This document shows positions 1 to 11,639 of a stretch of DNA of 64,000 bases, piece after piece. The position numbers and the translations under genes are program-made. Numbering within the stretch: the first letter of the stretch is position 1; each line of letters starts with the position of its first letter. The DNA lies in assembly GCA_023014365.1 (NCBI GenBank), contig JAEBUN010000002.1, positions 3,038,001 to 3,102,000 of the forward strand, read 5' to 3'. The DNA comes from Lepiota brunneoincarnata. Its lineage: Eukaryota; Basidiomycota; Agaricomycetes; Agaricales; Agaricaceae. A model generated the notes under the pieces. The model was not told the origin of the DNA. It saw nothing but the letters and a program-made list of their open reading frames with translations, and did not search any database.

Positions 1-1
1 G

Positions 2-961
2 GTCCTCATCCGACTCAACACCACTTACACGCCACAAGGCGCTTTCCCGCTCTACAGCAATCCTACCCTGGATATCAATGGCATTACAACTTTCATTGGG
101 TACGATGCCGCGGTATGCATCGAACTTTTCGAGCCTTGGGTCGTGGAGGTATACAACACCACAGTTGGTACGCCAATGACACTTGCGATCGTAGAGAAGA
201 ACAACGCTGTAAGAGACTTTAACACCTGGATCCGTGAAGGAGACGAGAGACGGTGTAGCTATCAATGATCCGAATGTAAGGAGGGAATTAGCGTCAAACA
301 GGTTGCGGGCGGTCTACGAGGCTGCACATACGAATGGTATCAATCAGGTCATCAAGGTGAGTAGGGCTTTCTGATATTCGGATATAGGAGGGTGTCGCTC
401 ACACAGGTGACTATGGCAGGATAATGGGAGAGACTCGTTTTATGTCCCATCTCCAATTGTATGCCCTCTCATTGATCCATTGGAGCTACCAACCGATCTA
501 ATGTCCGATTCTTCCAGGCTGTATCGTACACAAGTGGTCAAGGCCCATATGGTTACACCTCCCTCTCGACTGACTACTTTAAAAAGTCCAAAGCGCTGGC
601 AGACGCAAACAACATTTTACCCTACTTTGCCGGCTCTGGATCCGTTGTGGCACGCATCTACCCTGACCGGGTCCTCGCTTATGCATACATTACTCCAACG
701 CAACTGATCGTTGCGCTTGCGATCGTTTTTGTTCTCGGATTTGTGGCGGCACTATTTGTCCCAAGGTTGCCGTTGAGTGTACCGAGGAGGGGTTTTGAGT
801 TGTACTCGTGGGTTGCGGCATTTTACGCAGATGAGTTGGTCGGTGTAGGAAAGGGCTCCGGTCCCGGTGGGGAAGCAGGGTCACCAGGTCTGCCGAGGGG
901 GATGGAGATTGAGGATATTAAACGGCATATCGGGGACGTCAGGTTCCGGTATGTGCCTTGA
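2..961 (+). CDS. Membrane-anchored protein of unknown function, 3' part
   Basis: The gene runs in from the left edge. Reading frame 2 is open from base 2 to about 210, then the frame used from about 213 to 356 continues it. Introns 357-419 and 459-517 (GT-AG) join exons 420-458 and 518-961, stop at 961. The luminal or extracellular-looking part contains YTPQGAFPLYSNPTLDING and several N-x-T/S sites. A hydrophobic segment, LIVALAIVFVLGFVAALFV, follows near the C-terminus, then a basic cytosolic-looking tail of about 75 residues. This looks like a large multi-exon membrane protein of basidiomycetes with no assigned function. The frame change near 210 is too short for an intron, so it is either a one-base indel or a real break. 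Identity of the family is my impression only; the exon structure from 420 onward is firm. Confidence 0.6.
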
Positions 962-2491
962 GAGGATATTTCATTCCGCGGCCAACGGATGGCTTTCGGC
1001 ATATCTGTCGATCGTGCACACTTATTATGTGTATGTTACATCTGTAGGGATGTCGTCTCGGCTACGCGAGGACATCGCGATTATCTAGGGTACTGTAGAT
1101 ATTTCAACTCTTATTTATCTCCTTTCTTATACTTCATACTTACTCTCTTTCACTCGTTTACGTAGACACTCTTTCTCAGCCTCATTCCTTTGTTTTTATG
1201 TACCCTACCTTTCCTTTTAGTTTCAAGACTCTAGAAATTCGGACACTTAGATACGTGCCACGTAGTTACCGAAGACTCTCAACATGATACCGCCTATGAG
1301 CTCAGGTGCATCTATCATTGATGGACGACAACTTGATTAATGCGAGACCCAAGTATCAACAGCACTTAATTTGACCCACGTCTCCTTTGCTTCCTCTTCT
1401 TTCGCACTCCCTCATCAGGTTTCCTGCCGCTTCTAACTGCTGTGCCATCCCCGAGCACCGTGTAGTGATTCACTGAACCGTGATGAACACCCCAATTGCC
1501 TCCCAAGATCATAAAGTTGCTCGCTCCTTCGAAACCGATATTCTCCATAGAGGGAGGACATTCGTGATAGATAGTCCACCCCACATTGGGATCTGGACCT
1601 ATCAAGTTGGGATCCTCTTCCGCGACTGCATTTGCTGTTGCCAGTTGACGAGGATAGGTTGCGGATCGCTGTCCGTTGTTCCCGCACCTGGTCTGGGGGC
1701 GCTATGTACGCGGTTCGTCAAAGACTCCTCTTTGCGACGAGCGTCTGGGTTACGTTGAGAATGAGAGAGGGATTTGGAACCCTTGAGTTCCACGGTGTGA
1801 AAGTTCTGAGTCGTTTCTGGGCATTGTTACTGGGGGTGCCCAGGGCAACGATGGTGTGTTTGGGAGGTGGAGGAAACATCCACTAAGATCAGGGATGTAG
1901 CGCTCGTGCATCCAAATACCACTCGAGTGGATAATATCAACGACAGTAGAGAACGGGGAATGCCCCGAGAATGTCGTGCCCTGTTCAGTGGGATGTAACT
2001 GGGAGAGAAGAGGTGCTATGGGCTCAGGAGCGTTCTGGGCGCCTGTATGCATCAGAGTGACGATGGCAGCTGAACAGAGAGGCTACAGATTCGTTTCGGC
2101 AATGGAGGGCTTTTGTATCCTCTGTCCAGAGGCGGTGATCAATTGGCGCCAGTGCCAGTGCATCACAGCACTGATTACAAAGGACTGTGGCTCGGGGCTT
2201 CCGCCACTTAACAACCTTCGCGGGCTGTGCCGGCCCTGAGAGAATTAAAGCGCTTAAAAGTACACCATGGGGTACGAGGCAGGGTCGACCTATATTAGTT
2301 CCAATTAAGGGTACAAAGCCCCCCCCCACCTTTCAGTGGTCGGCGATGACTCACTGCATTGTAATACTGTGGATACAACTAGTCAACTAGTCTGCACACG
2401 GGCCATCTCTTATCCGCGGAGCTGGAATACGCGAGTGAAATACATGTAATATGCGATATGCTAAGCGCAATTACAGGTGCAATGAGCTCAC
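962..2491. other. Intergenic stretch, no complete gene
   Basis: Starts with the T-rich 3' flank of the upstream gene and ends at the NOP58 stop. Apart from the fragment at 1366-1708, I see only short unrelated frames and a C9-C10 run near 2320. Confidence 0.5.
1366..1708 (-). pseudogene. Fragment resembling the N-terminal motif of agaricomycete NLR/kinase-type proteins
   Basis: An open frame of about 113 codons without an upstream start. It contains MENIGFEGASNFMILGGNWG followed by a His/Asn/Tyr-rich stretch and a basic end. The pattern of a short Phe-x2-Ala-x-Asn-Phe-x-Ile-x-Gly-Gly block is, from memory, common near the N-terminus of agaricomycete proteins with NACHT or kinase domains. No downstream NACHT, WD40 or kinase sequence is present here, so at most this is an orphaned exon or remnant. 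Its upstream neighbours on this strand (to about 2050) are proline-rich frames that do not join it cleanly. It could equally be a chance open frame. Confidence 0.27.
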
Positions 2492-4662
2492 TCATTCAGA
2501 CTTTTTCTTCTTCTTTTTTGGGGAGTCGCCCGTGCTCTGTACAGCTGCAGCTGTGGCCGCGGCCGCTTTTTCGGCCTTCTTCGCCTTCTTCTTCGCCTTG
2601 CGCTCCTCCTCCGTCTCCTGATGACCGTTGGTTAGACTGAGGTACGAGAGCACCATGGGAACACTGACCTTGGTAGGCGCCTCCTGCATTTCTGTGTTGG
2701 TTTCACTCTCTCTCCGCTTCCGTTTCTTCTCCTTCTTTGCCTTCTTCAGCTCCTCATCCCCCTCTTCACCAGTCGACATCCATCCGATCTTCCTTTTCTT
2801 TCTCCCCTTCTTTCTCAGCCTTCTTCTTAGCCCTCTTCTCTTTCGCCTTTCTCTTCTCTTCCTTCACATCCAACACAGCCTTCACAGCAGCCTCCATAGG
2901 ATCATCACGCTGTGTGGAGACAAACTCCACCGCATCAGCCTTGGTGTTGTAAGTCTTGGTTTCACCTCCCATTGAGAACCGCGCTTGCTTCTTGGCCCCA
3001 TTCTCGGAAAAGCGACGGGTAATGCCAAGCTCATTTTGGTGCTCGAGGGCACGGAGACGTGACTCGAGCTTCGCGCGGTTCTCAATACCTATGGATGATG
3101 CAGATTCTTCGGATTTACCATCGGAGTCGGTGAGAGCGTCTACACGTATCGACAGGGCGGCTTTGGTCGCTACCATGCGTGCCATCTGTTCAAAAATATT
3201 CAGCCTATGTTTTTGGCGCCACAACAAGGTTTAATTCTAACCTTTCCCTTTAGTTTGGGTGGGGCTTGGCCAATTAGTGATGCCTATATATCTCTAGTGT
3301 CAAGTCTGATTGGAAAAAGTCTTGGACAAATGGGCGTACATGATATATAAGACCATATTTTGGTGTATCATGCTTCGTTTTCAGAGCGCGGAATAGCGCC
3401 TTTTCAGCGCCGAGGATCTGTACGGTGCTTGCAGGGTGTTTCGCGAGACTCAACAAGCTGCCAGCATGGCTAATTAAACGCGCGCCCACAAGTTCACCGA
3501 CAAGAGCGGTCAAGTTGGGGGCGATGGCGCCCATACGATTGCGCAGGTACTCTGCGAGCTGTTGACGGTATGTGGAAATGGCTATGACCTGATCGCAGAG
3601 GGAGTGGATGTGGCCAATATCGGAGTCAGAGATCTCGGTGCCCATGGATATTTCAGCAGCCGCTTTGAGTACGGCTTCGAGGTCCTCTGGTAAGATGCTG
3701 GAGAAGTCTGTTGACGCTGCGTTGGAGCGGAAACCTAGAGAGAGGGACTGTTAGGTGCACGCAGAGAACAGGAGCGGCTTGGAAACTAACCCATATGTCG
3801 GATGACTTTTGCATATGCAATGTTATCTGAAATGATTTTGGCCATCTCGGGGAAATGCCACCCGTACCATTCCTAAGATGAAAGTGAGCATCAAGGATCT
3901 CAGGAAGGAAGAAGCACCTGCAAACCTTGACACGCATAGCGTAGATGTTGATTTCTTTGTCGAGGTCGTCAAGTAAGGCAATTGCTTGGATGACCATGGT
4001 ATCGACTTTATCTGGCGAAAATTTGAGCTTGAAACTGTAAAAAAGGTCAATATCTGCGCCTCCGGAAGGTTGTTTTGTTTTTTTACCGAGATAGCGAGTG
4101 ACTTAGACCCAGGCTCATGGTTGCAAGGTCCTTAGGGTCCAAGCCATCCAGTAGCGCGGCAAGCTGGTTCCTGATACCACGCCACAACTCACTGGAGCCT
4201 TCGGACTGAACGGAAACGTTGATGCTCAGCCTTTTCGAGATTGAGCGACCTGTTCGACTTCAGAGGCACGGTAAAAAACACGAGGCATATGGGTTTGACC
4301 CACCAAGGCTCGGGTCGATAACCAACAGTGACTCCTTCCCCTTCCCCTTATTGGTGACCTCGTCTGTCAGAAACTGCTTGAGGCCCTTTCCGAGCTTTCC
4401 TCCCTGGAGAGCGGTGACATCCTCGACTGCAGTTGCGGTCGATGTGAATCGGTGGAGTGCTTTTAGTTTGAGACTGATACCCAGTAGATCGGGCGTGAGA
4501 GAGATCAACAATGCGCATTGAAGCAACGCGAAAGGCAACGCACAGCTTGTTGGCTTTCTCCGGACTCTCGAATTCCTTCCACAAGTCGGCACTTTCAAGT
4601 TTTGCGCTATCGGTGACTTTGAAGAGGCAGTACCCCAGAGCCGTCTCGTATAGGACGAGCAT
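2492..4662 (-). CDS. NOP58: Nucleolar protein NOP58, box C/D snoRNP core
   Basis: Scaffold of box C/D snoRNPs that guide 2'-O-methylation and processing of pre-rRNA in the nucleolus. Exons (minus): 4662-4544, 4473-4304, 4249-4087, 4034-3926, 3872-3791, 3734-3340, 3283-3242, 3185-2766; all GT-AG, total 499 residues to the TGA at 2766. The N-terminus reads [18 protein letters not shown]. The coiled-coil region contains [20 protein letters not shown], and the Nop domain contains [17 protein letters not shown] and, across the last two introns, [14 protein letters not shown] then [20 protein letters not shown]. After the TGA a Lys/Glu-rich frame continues to 2492, ending in KKKKKKSE as expected for NOP58, so the normal C-terminal tail is present but one frame away. 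Divergent from the carboxypeptidase gene, 212 bp apart. Identity is very secure; the exact C-terminus is not. Confidence 0.95.
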
Positions 4663-4874
4663 ATCGACAAAGGCCGACGGAAGAATACAAACAAAAGATA
4701 AGACCTCCCAGCCTCGAGGCCGACGATGAGAACAAGCTTTTTCTGCTTTGCAAGAATTTTCGGACTGGCCATCAGAAAGCGTGAGACCTGACTTCCTTTT
4801 TGGCTAGTGTTTGTGTTATCGTTGTGCAATTGACAGTTGTGGGTGGGAACCCCGGCTTTGTACACACAATCACC
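4663..4874. promoter_or_regulatory. Divergent interval between NOP58 and carboxypeptidase
   Basis: Only 212 bp separate the two start codons, so both promoters must lie here or overlap the genes. No clear TATA box is visible on either strand. This is an inference from spacing. Confidence 0.4.
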
Positions 4875-7016
4875 ATGTTGTGGTTGTTACTACTATCTTT
4901 TTATCTCCAAGCGCTACATGTGTGCGGGCATCCCGGAGATTACCCTCGCCCGGGCCAACGGCAGCCCATCCTGAAGCAGGGCCCCAATTTCTACAACCTA
5001 TTGGATCCTGTGACTCCGAACTTGCATCTATCCTCCGTTGCATCAAATGAATACACTGTTTTAACTCACTCACGCTTCCCAAATCACAAAGTGCGGGTAA
5101 AAAAGACCAAATTCTGTGACCCTACTGTCAAGTAAGCCCACCAACTTGAGAATAAACCCCTTTCCGTGCCTAACCGATCGTTATATGCAGCGTTTACACG
5201 GGTTACCTGGATGTAGATGTTGGTGCCAAGCATTTGTTCTTCTATTTCTTCGAAAGCCGCCGTGACCCAGATCTGGGTAAGCGCTGCATGTATGACACTT
5301 ATCTTCCCACTCGTATCTGAGCGGGGAACTAGATGACGTTATGATGTGGATCAATGGAGGTAGGTTGAAGAATTGATCCCCTGTAGACCCCTCCTGACGT
5401 GAACTTAGGTCCTGGTTGCTCTTCTGCTATGGGCCTCCTGATGGAATTGGGTAAAAGCTTAGCTCATGGATACTTGAAAGGCAGCTGAGCCTTTGTCTTC
5501 CCCCCAGGTCCATGTAGTATTGATATGTCTAATGAAACTTCCAATGGCACGATCTGGAATCCCTACTCATGGAACAAGGAAACCAACATCTTTTTCCTTG
5601 ATCAGCCGTGAGCACTATATGAATTTATACTTTACCCATCAAATTGATGGGTCGCATGAAACCAAAGGGTTGGCGTTGGCTTTTCTTACGCTGATTACGG
5701 GGAAACCGTTGAGACCACAGAGGATGCTGCTAAAAATGTGCATGCATTTATACGCATCTTCTTCGAGACGTTCCCACAGTTTTCTGGTCGTCGCCTTCAC
5801 CTCGCTGGAGAATCCTACGGCGTACGTGATTATTATGATTATTTTATAGGCTGAAGATGAAATCACTTTTTCTCAGGGACGTTACTTACCCGTCTTTGCC
5901 AGCGAAATACACGATCAGAATCAAGTGGCGGAGCGAGAAGGGAGGGCCCTCTTAAACCTCCAAAGTGTGCTTATTGGCAATGGGATAACAGATATCTCAA
6001 CGTATGGTCACTTGATACTGTAGCTTCTAACGGCTTAACCCAATTAATTAGACTCTACCCGGGACGGTATGAAGTTGAATGTGGGAGGGCCTCCTTGGAA
6101 GTACCGTTCCAGTCCATCTCGGGGTGTGTGCGAATGAAGATGGCTGTGAGTCACAGATCTGGAGATTTCGGAGTGCCATCTACTGATAGCAAGCAATGAT
6201 TTCATAGCTTCCACGCTGTCAGAAACGCCTACAGGAGTCTTGTATCAATCAATTCGACTCCATCGACTGTCGTGCTGCGGTCAGTTTTTGCGACAATGAG
6301 TTATCTGCGCCGATGTGGGCTACCGGTAGGCAACGTCCATTTAGGATAGCTCCTTTTTCCGATTAACGGGATTTTGGATTTCTTAGGCAGAAACGTATAT
6401 GATATATCCAAGGTACGGATGGGGCAATGGACAATTAATCTTATAGTTCATGCAATATTTTCCACTAGATGTGCGAAGGCGAGCTATGCTACAAAGAGAA
6501 TGATGTTATCAAGGCATACCTCGACCTTCCTGAAACTCGCAAACTACTAAGCGTTGAAACTCCTGGAAACTTCTCCGCTTGTTCAGCGGAGGTGGGCCGA
6601 AACTTCAACGCACACCTGGATAAATGGGCAGTTCATACCCAAGATTATGTCGCAAATCTCCTGGATCGTGGCGTCCGCATCCTTATATATGCCGGTACTT
6701 ATGATTGGCAGTGCAATTGGGTCGCAAATAAGCTCTGGGTCGAGAAATTAATTTGGGATCAAAGTGATGTCTATCATCAAGAACCTTGGAAAGAATGGAG
6801 CGTCAATGGGGAAGTGGTTGGCGAAATCAAGCAGACTGATCTACTCACCTTCGTTACGATTAAGGGGGCAGGACATATGATAAGTTTCCATTGTTCTGTT
6901 GCGACTTCCTCAGAATATGCTGACATGCGATATCTGTCCTCGTATACGTCCCTCATGACAAGCCTGCAGAGTCTCTTGCTATGGTTTCCCGGTGGCTAGC
7001 GGGGGAAAGGCTATGA
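4875..7016 (+). CDS. Secreted serine carboxypeptidase, peptidase family S10
   Basis: Removes C-terminal residues from peptides; probably vacuolar or extracellular. Twelve exons: 4875-5131, 5191-5276, 5333-5359, 5409-5450, 5508-5607, 5668-5821, 5877-6001, 6052-6145, 6208-6325, 6387-6412, 6469-6879, 6948-7016, giving 502 residues. A signal peptide (MLWLLLLSFYLQALHVCG) opens the protein. The oxyanion motif is WINGGPGCSSAMG, the nucleophile serine is in GESYGGRYLPV, the catalytic Asp is in the AGTYDWQCNW block and the catalytic His is in KGAGHMVPHDKP. Cysteines typical of the family are spread along the chain. Eleven introns; the last has AT-AC ends (separate entry). All catalytic residues are intact and the length is normal for S10. 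The start is chosen because it gives the signal peptide and sits right after the divergent interval. Confidence 0.95.
6880..6947 (+). other. AT-AC intron with U2-type signals in the carboxypeptidase gene
   Basis: Exon 11 ends GGA CAT ATG at 6879 and exon 12 begins GTC CCT CAT GAC at 6948. Only this junction restores the universal family motif GHMVPHDKP and the C-terminus. The intron is 68 bp, begins ATAAGT and ends TATAC, with a branch-like TGCTGAC at 6918-6924 (A about 24 nt before the 3' end). U12-type AT-AC introns begin ATATCC, so this donor fits the rare U2-dependent AT-AC class. No GT-AG alternative restores the frame. Confidence 0.85.
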
Positions 7017-8198
7017 TTGAACAAGTTGTAACTCAAAATATGACAGATCGCATCCATCACTGTAAGAAACCCCAAGCTCTCAAACGTGATAAATCTTTTT
7101 TTGTTCACGCCACTCTCATCATCTCATTTTCGGAAAATGTCCGTGGGACCCCACGATCACGGGGGTAGGTAGGCCAAGCAACCAGCCGATTCACCTCATA
7201 TTGTGTTCAGAGCAGTATGACACGCGACCGGCTGAGACGTAAAATCGGAGAAGGTTTGGCTGTGCAAGCCAGGAGCTGATAGTGGAGCCTATAAGTACAT
7301 GATGCATCAAAGCAATGGTAGCCCCTGAAGGAGAATCGGCCACACGAATTATTCTGAGGGGGCAACGGAACAGGAGTATTCATCAGCGGAGTACAGAGGC
7401 CGAGTAGGACTTTTTTTTTGTGTTGCGGAGCAACATTGCAAAATTTACATTACAAAGTGGACAAAGCAAAGACGGTCGCTGGGATGATCGCGTGTCAGGA
7501 ACGGTGATTGGCTGCATGACCCCCCCTTTCCCTCCCTGCGCCTTCATCAATATCAATTCTCAACACCACTCTCGTACATCCCGACAACAGCTCCTGGTCA
7601 CACCAATTCTGGGGGTTTGGAACCTCGACGTGAGCTGTAGTTACTCGCCATCTTTCTCAAGTGACATGGGTCAAGGCCAAAGAGCCTCCGTCCAGCCACA
7701 CCCTACTTCCCTAGTGCTTGAGCAGGGGAGAATAGGTGCAATGGAAAAAAGCCTGTGCAAAATGGGGCAATACATCCGCACATAGTCAGTCCCCATAGCA
7801 ATAGGTATTCCGACGAATACCGGGCTCGCCGGGACCAATCAGATACATGCCTGTTGGAAAAGATGAACCAGTACTTTGGGTTGTTTCCATGCGGTCACGA
7901 TATACAAATACTTGATGGTCGTCTGACAATCCACTCCCCATCCCCGTTTCCTTCCTCCCTCCCTTTTCGTGCCCTAAGTGAGTACAGTTGTGCACTCTCT
8001 GCCACCACCTTGCTCATTCTACCGCCTGGGTCCTTCTCTCTTTGCGGTTCCCTGCATCTAGCCGTTTTTCTTTTGGGCTGCCTGGTAGCACTGTCCCCTG
8101 GTTCCCAACTTCCAGCTTCGCTTTTAGCCACCTTTCGTTCGTTTTACTGTCCTTTGAGCAGGCTTTTTTCGATCCACTCCGGCAGCAGTTCTACCACC
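7017..8198. other. Intergenic region, upstream of the Rds1-like gene
   Basis: Holds the 3' flank of the carboxypeptidase and the presumed promoter and leader of the next gene. Pyrimidine-rich blocks at 7500-7560 and 7935-8190 precede the start codon, as often seen before highly expressed fungal genes. The open frame that runs through 7755-8198 is only a chance extension upstream of the signal peptide. Confidence 0.5.
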
Positions 8199-9613
8199 AT
8201 GAAATTCTCCTCGTTCATTACTCTTGCTCTCACAGCCGCCCCTATCCTAGTCTCTGCAGCTCCTGCCCGTTACTATGGCAAGCGTGCGGCTTCAGATGTC
8301 CTAGTACTCAGTGAGTCTCCGTCCTCCCACGATCGACTAACCTTCAAACTGAACACTCGCTTTTCAGAGTTTGCTGATGTTCTGGAGCAACTTGAAGCTG
8401 CCTTCTATACGCAGGCACTTGCAAAGTTCCAGGAATCCGATTTTACCACTGCTGGTTACGGTTCCAGTACCGTCCCCATAGAACAGTTCAAGAGCATCCA
8501 GCTTGACGAGGCTACCCACTCTACCGTTCTCCAAAGTGCTCTCAAGTCCCTTGGGGAGACTCCCATCACGAGCTGCAAGTTCAACTTTGACTCGGTTCTG
8601 ACCGATGTCGCGACCATGGCAGCTGTAGCTCGTGTTGTCGAGAACGTTGGCGTCTCAGCATATTTGGGTGCTGCAACTCTCCTCACCGACCCAGTCATCC
8701 TCACTTCCGCTGGCTCCATCTTGACGGTCGAGGCCCGGCACCAAACTATTCTGAACGTGCTGTCTGGTTCCGGCACTGCCATCCCAGCTGCCTTTGATAT
8801 GGCCCTCCAGCCCAACGAGGTCCTTGCGCTTGCTGCGCCTTTCTTTGATGGTCCTTGTGATCTTGGTGTCCCTGCCAACCCAACACTCTCCATCACAAAC
8901 ACAGGTTCTGTAGGCCCCGGAACACTCCTGACATTCAGCTCTCCCGCGATGAATGGTACTGTTTCCCAGGATGTGAGTTAATCATTCTATCTTCAATGGT
9001 GATGTTTACCAATTATATCCGTGATTTCCTCTTATAGAATATGTTCTGTCAAATGATGCTCGGTGGACAGCCGATGTCTATCTCCCTTCCCCTGAACGAA
9101 TGTGTGGTTCCCCAGGGTATCAATGGTCCCGTCGCCGTCTGGATCACCTCAGATGGCCAGCCCCTCCTCAACAACGTCCGCGACCGTGCTTCAACTCAGC
9201 TAGTTGCTGGACCAGCACTTGCCTTCATTGATACGCAGTCTCAGTCCCTCGGTCAGCTTGCACGTGGTAGCGCAAGCTCAGTCAGCGGAAGCTCCGATAA
9301 CTCTGGAAGCACCGACACTGCAGATAACACAGGCACCAGCACCAGCACCGCTGACGATGGCGCCACCACAAGCACACGTACTATTTCCCCCGCCGAGGCG
9401 TCTGCGGTCATCTCCAGCGCTTCCGATACCTCCGCGATTGCGACTGGTACCGACTCTGCTGCCGTAGCTGAGCCCACTGTTGCCAACACTGACGCTCCCA
9501 ACCCCGCTGCCAACACTACTCCCGGACAGCCTAACGAATTCGTTGGCAAGTCCCCTGATGGCAAGGTTACCGTCGAAGGCTGGTCCAATCTTACCCCCAC
9601 CACTCAGCAATGA
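8199..9613 (+). CDS. Secreted Rds1-like protein with ferritin-like domain
   Basis: Exons 8199-8310, 8368-8972, 9038-9613; 430 residues. A signal peptide (MKFSSFITLALTAAPILVSA) is followed by a short pro-region with a KR site. The ferritin-like helical bundle occupies about residues 38-190, with acidic/His helices EQLEAAFYTQAL, DEATHSTVLQSAL and ARHQTIL that match the Ferritin_2 pattern of stress-regulated Rds1 proteins in fungi and desiccation-related proteins in plants. A beta-rich middle follows. A Ser/Thr/Ala-rich, likely O-glycosylated stretch (about 260-390) leads to the C-terminal GKSPDGKVTVEGW. No GPI signal is apparent. The catalytic status of the di-iron site is unknown for this family; role in stress or starvation is known only for Rds1 relatives. 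Start chosen for the signal peptide and the CACC context before ATG. Confidence 0.85.
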
Positions 9614-10073
9614 AGGGGTGCGTCTGAGATTGTAAAAAGACCCACAACTCGTCTTTAATAAAACGGTTCCATTTATTCTCAGGAAGGCGGTGTTTTTGTA
9701 CGCGTACGTGTTTATGATACCATTGTTAGATACCAGACCCCCCCCCCCCCCCCACCCATCATTACGGACTGTGAGCAAGCTCTCTGGACGTGCTGCCGCA
9801 CGTTTCGAATAACCCTTCTCTAATTATTTTACTGTTGGTTCTTTTCTTACGGTTTTTGCACAACTTCCCAAGGGAGATGTCGTTTCTTTGCTATTATATT
9901 AATCGTAGATAGCAAATAAACGACAAATTGGAATACAAATGATCAGGCTCGTTGTGCTTACCTAATCTGGCAGACCAGTTCCATAGACGTCGGGATGAGT
10001 GGGCAGCCGCGTTCTGGCGCCTCTCATCTCTCCACCACTCCCACTACCATTACCCTCCCTCCAGGTGCGCGAA
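9614..10073. other. Intergenic region between Rds1-like gene and EAF gene
   Basis: Contains an AATAAA-type signal at about 9657 (TTTAATAAAACGG), 45 bp after the stop, then the C16 run and the presumed EAF promoter and leader. No further gene seen. Confidence 0.5.
9738..9753 (+). repeat. C16 homopolymer
   Basis: A run of 16 cytosines about 125 bp after the stop of the Rds1-like gene. Similar long C or G runs occur at 15370-15386 and 46075-46088. Confidence 0.95.
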
Positions 10074-11639
10074 ATGGCGAGCAGCAGCGCTACTACCTCT
10101 TGGATGCCTGCACAAGGCAAATACCAGGTCACCATTGGGTCTTCGTTGGGCCGGGCCCTCAAGGCGCGCAAGCAGGGCGGCACTCCGCCTGCCACAAACC
10201 CGAAGCGAAACCTTCCTAACAGGGATTTTTACTCGTTTCGTTGTGAGCTGCGTCTGTGGAAGGCCGTGTGGGATGGACCAACCTGATTGCCTTTAGATAA
10301 TTTTAAACCACCGTCCATTGACCCTACAAAGCCTGGGACGATCGAAGTTAGGAAGGGGAAGGATAAGACGCATGTCGCTGTGGAACATCTCAGCTCGCAG
10401 GTAGATTGCGAATTGCCAGGGGGTTTGTTCTGTGTTTGCTCAAGGGGCTTGATTCTCTAGGCGGGCGAAGCGTATGTTTTCACAGGTACTGAGACACCCG
10501 GCAAGGAATGGGACTGTGTTTTGATATATGATGAGGAAACTGGGGTGATTGCAGTTGTAATGTTTTCATTCGTGTACTGACGATCGTGCAGGCTTATACT
10601 CTGGAGAAACTGGACTCATTCTTGAATCTTACATGGGAACGGAAGCGGACACCAACAACCAGAGCGGCATCTCGTATGTAGTTTGTTGCAGTTATGACAG
10701 GGTATTCTAACTCACATGTCTGTTGCGATAGCAGCTGCTCCCTCTCCTGCTGACGTGGACGCCGAAGGCGAAGACGATGATGGAGAACTCGAGAAGGAAC
10801 TATTGGGACTAACAGAAGACATTCCTCCTGTCAATACTAGGCCTCGGCGACCACCTCCGTCACGTCCCCCCCAGAAGGAGGAAGAGGAAGAGGATATCGA
10901 AGATATTCTTACGCAATCCATCGAAGCCCAACGAGACCCGACACCACCACCACCCCCACAACCACGCCCCAAATCCCAGTCATCAAAAGCCTCCCGCCCT
11001 ACCAAACCCCTACCTAAAGGCCGCATTTCTGCTGCCGCTATAACCGCCCCCGAACCACCACCTCCTGTCGCAATGGCACCTCCAGCTGCACCGCCGCCTA
11101 AACAAAAGTCCAAACCCAAAAAGAAAAAAGAGTCGGAAACACCCGTACTCAGCGATCCAGATGTAGAGGTTATGGAGTTTGGTGAGCCTGCAAGGCACGC
11201 CAAGGCACCCGTGTCTGCTCCATCTGCGCCCCCACCAGCAGCACCGTCAGAGGGCTTCGCGCTTCCTGGTTTCTCTTCCTCGGGTCTCTTCCAACCACCA
11301 CCTGCGCCACCAAATACAAAGGCTCAGCGAGCCCCCCCTGCGGTTCCTCAGCCCGTCCTACCTACCGGTCCAGACGAGGACTCGGAGGAAGAGTGGGAAG
11401 AGGTGGGGGATGCTGCACCTAGCCATGTGTTTAGTTACCACAGCGAGAATGGCGAGGAGAACGATGATATATTTGGGGATGATGATGGCGATATGGAGGA
11501 TGCATTGGAACAGCAGCTGAATGAGGAAATGGAGGAGTTGGATCAAGACTTTTTGGCGGTTGAGATGAGCAAGGATATCGAACAACCGGTTCCGATTTCG
11601 CTGAATAAGTTTGCTGGAGGGGCGGACGACTCAGGATGA
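10074..11639 (+). CDS. EAF-family transcription elongation factor
   Basis: Relative of ELL-associated factor (EAF), which works with ELL in the nucleus to stimulate elongation by RNA polymerase II. Exons 10074-10242, 10297-10400, 10461-10544, 10592-10673, 10732-11639; 448 residues. The N-terminal EAF domain is clear: GKYQVTIGSSLGRALKAR, RDFYSFRYNFKPPSIDP, KEWDCVLIYDEETG and AYTLEKLDSFLNLTWERK over residues 15-146. The rest is disordered: proline-rich blocks, a basic KKKKK patch, and acidic clusters near residues 155-170 and 370-430. The frame stops at 11639 with ADDSG. One base over, the sequence DDDFSSSDDSDED continues to a TGA at 11676, which looks like the real acidic C-terminus, so an indel near 11630 is likely. 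Identity is secure, the last residues are not. Confidence 0.9.

Noticed and set aside
6880..6947. U12-type (minor spliceosome) interpretation of the AT-AC intron
   Set aside because: The donor is ATAAGT rather than ATATCC, and there is no TCCTTAAC-like branch site.
7755..8198. Open frame extending the Rds1-like protein by about 150 residues upstream
   Set aside because: The extension is low-complexity, while the ATG at 8199 starts a textbook signal peptide.
9253..9778. Antisense frames of 116 and 166 codons over the Rds1-like gene
   Set aside because: They mirror the Ser/Thr/Ala-rich repeat of the sense strand and have no independent features.
10712..11203. 163-codon antisense Gly/Ser-rich frame over the EAF gene
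   Set aside because: It is the complement of the proline-rich region.
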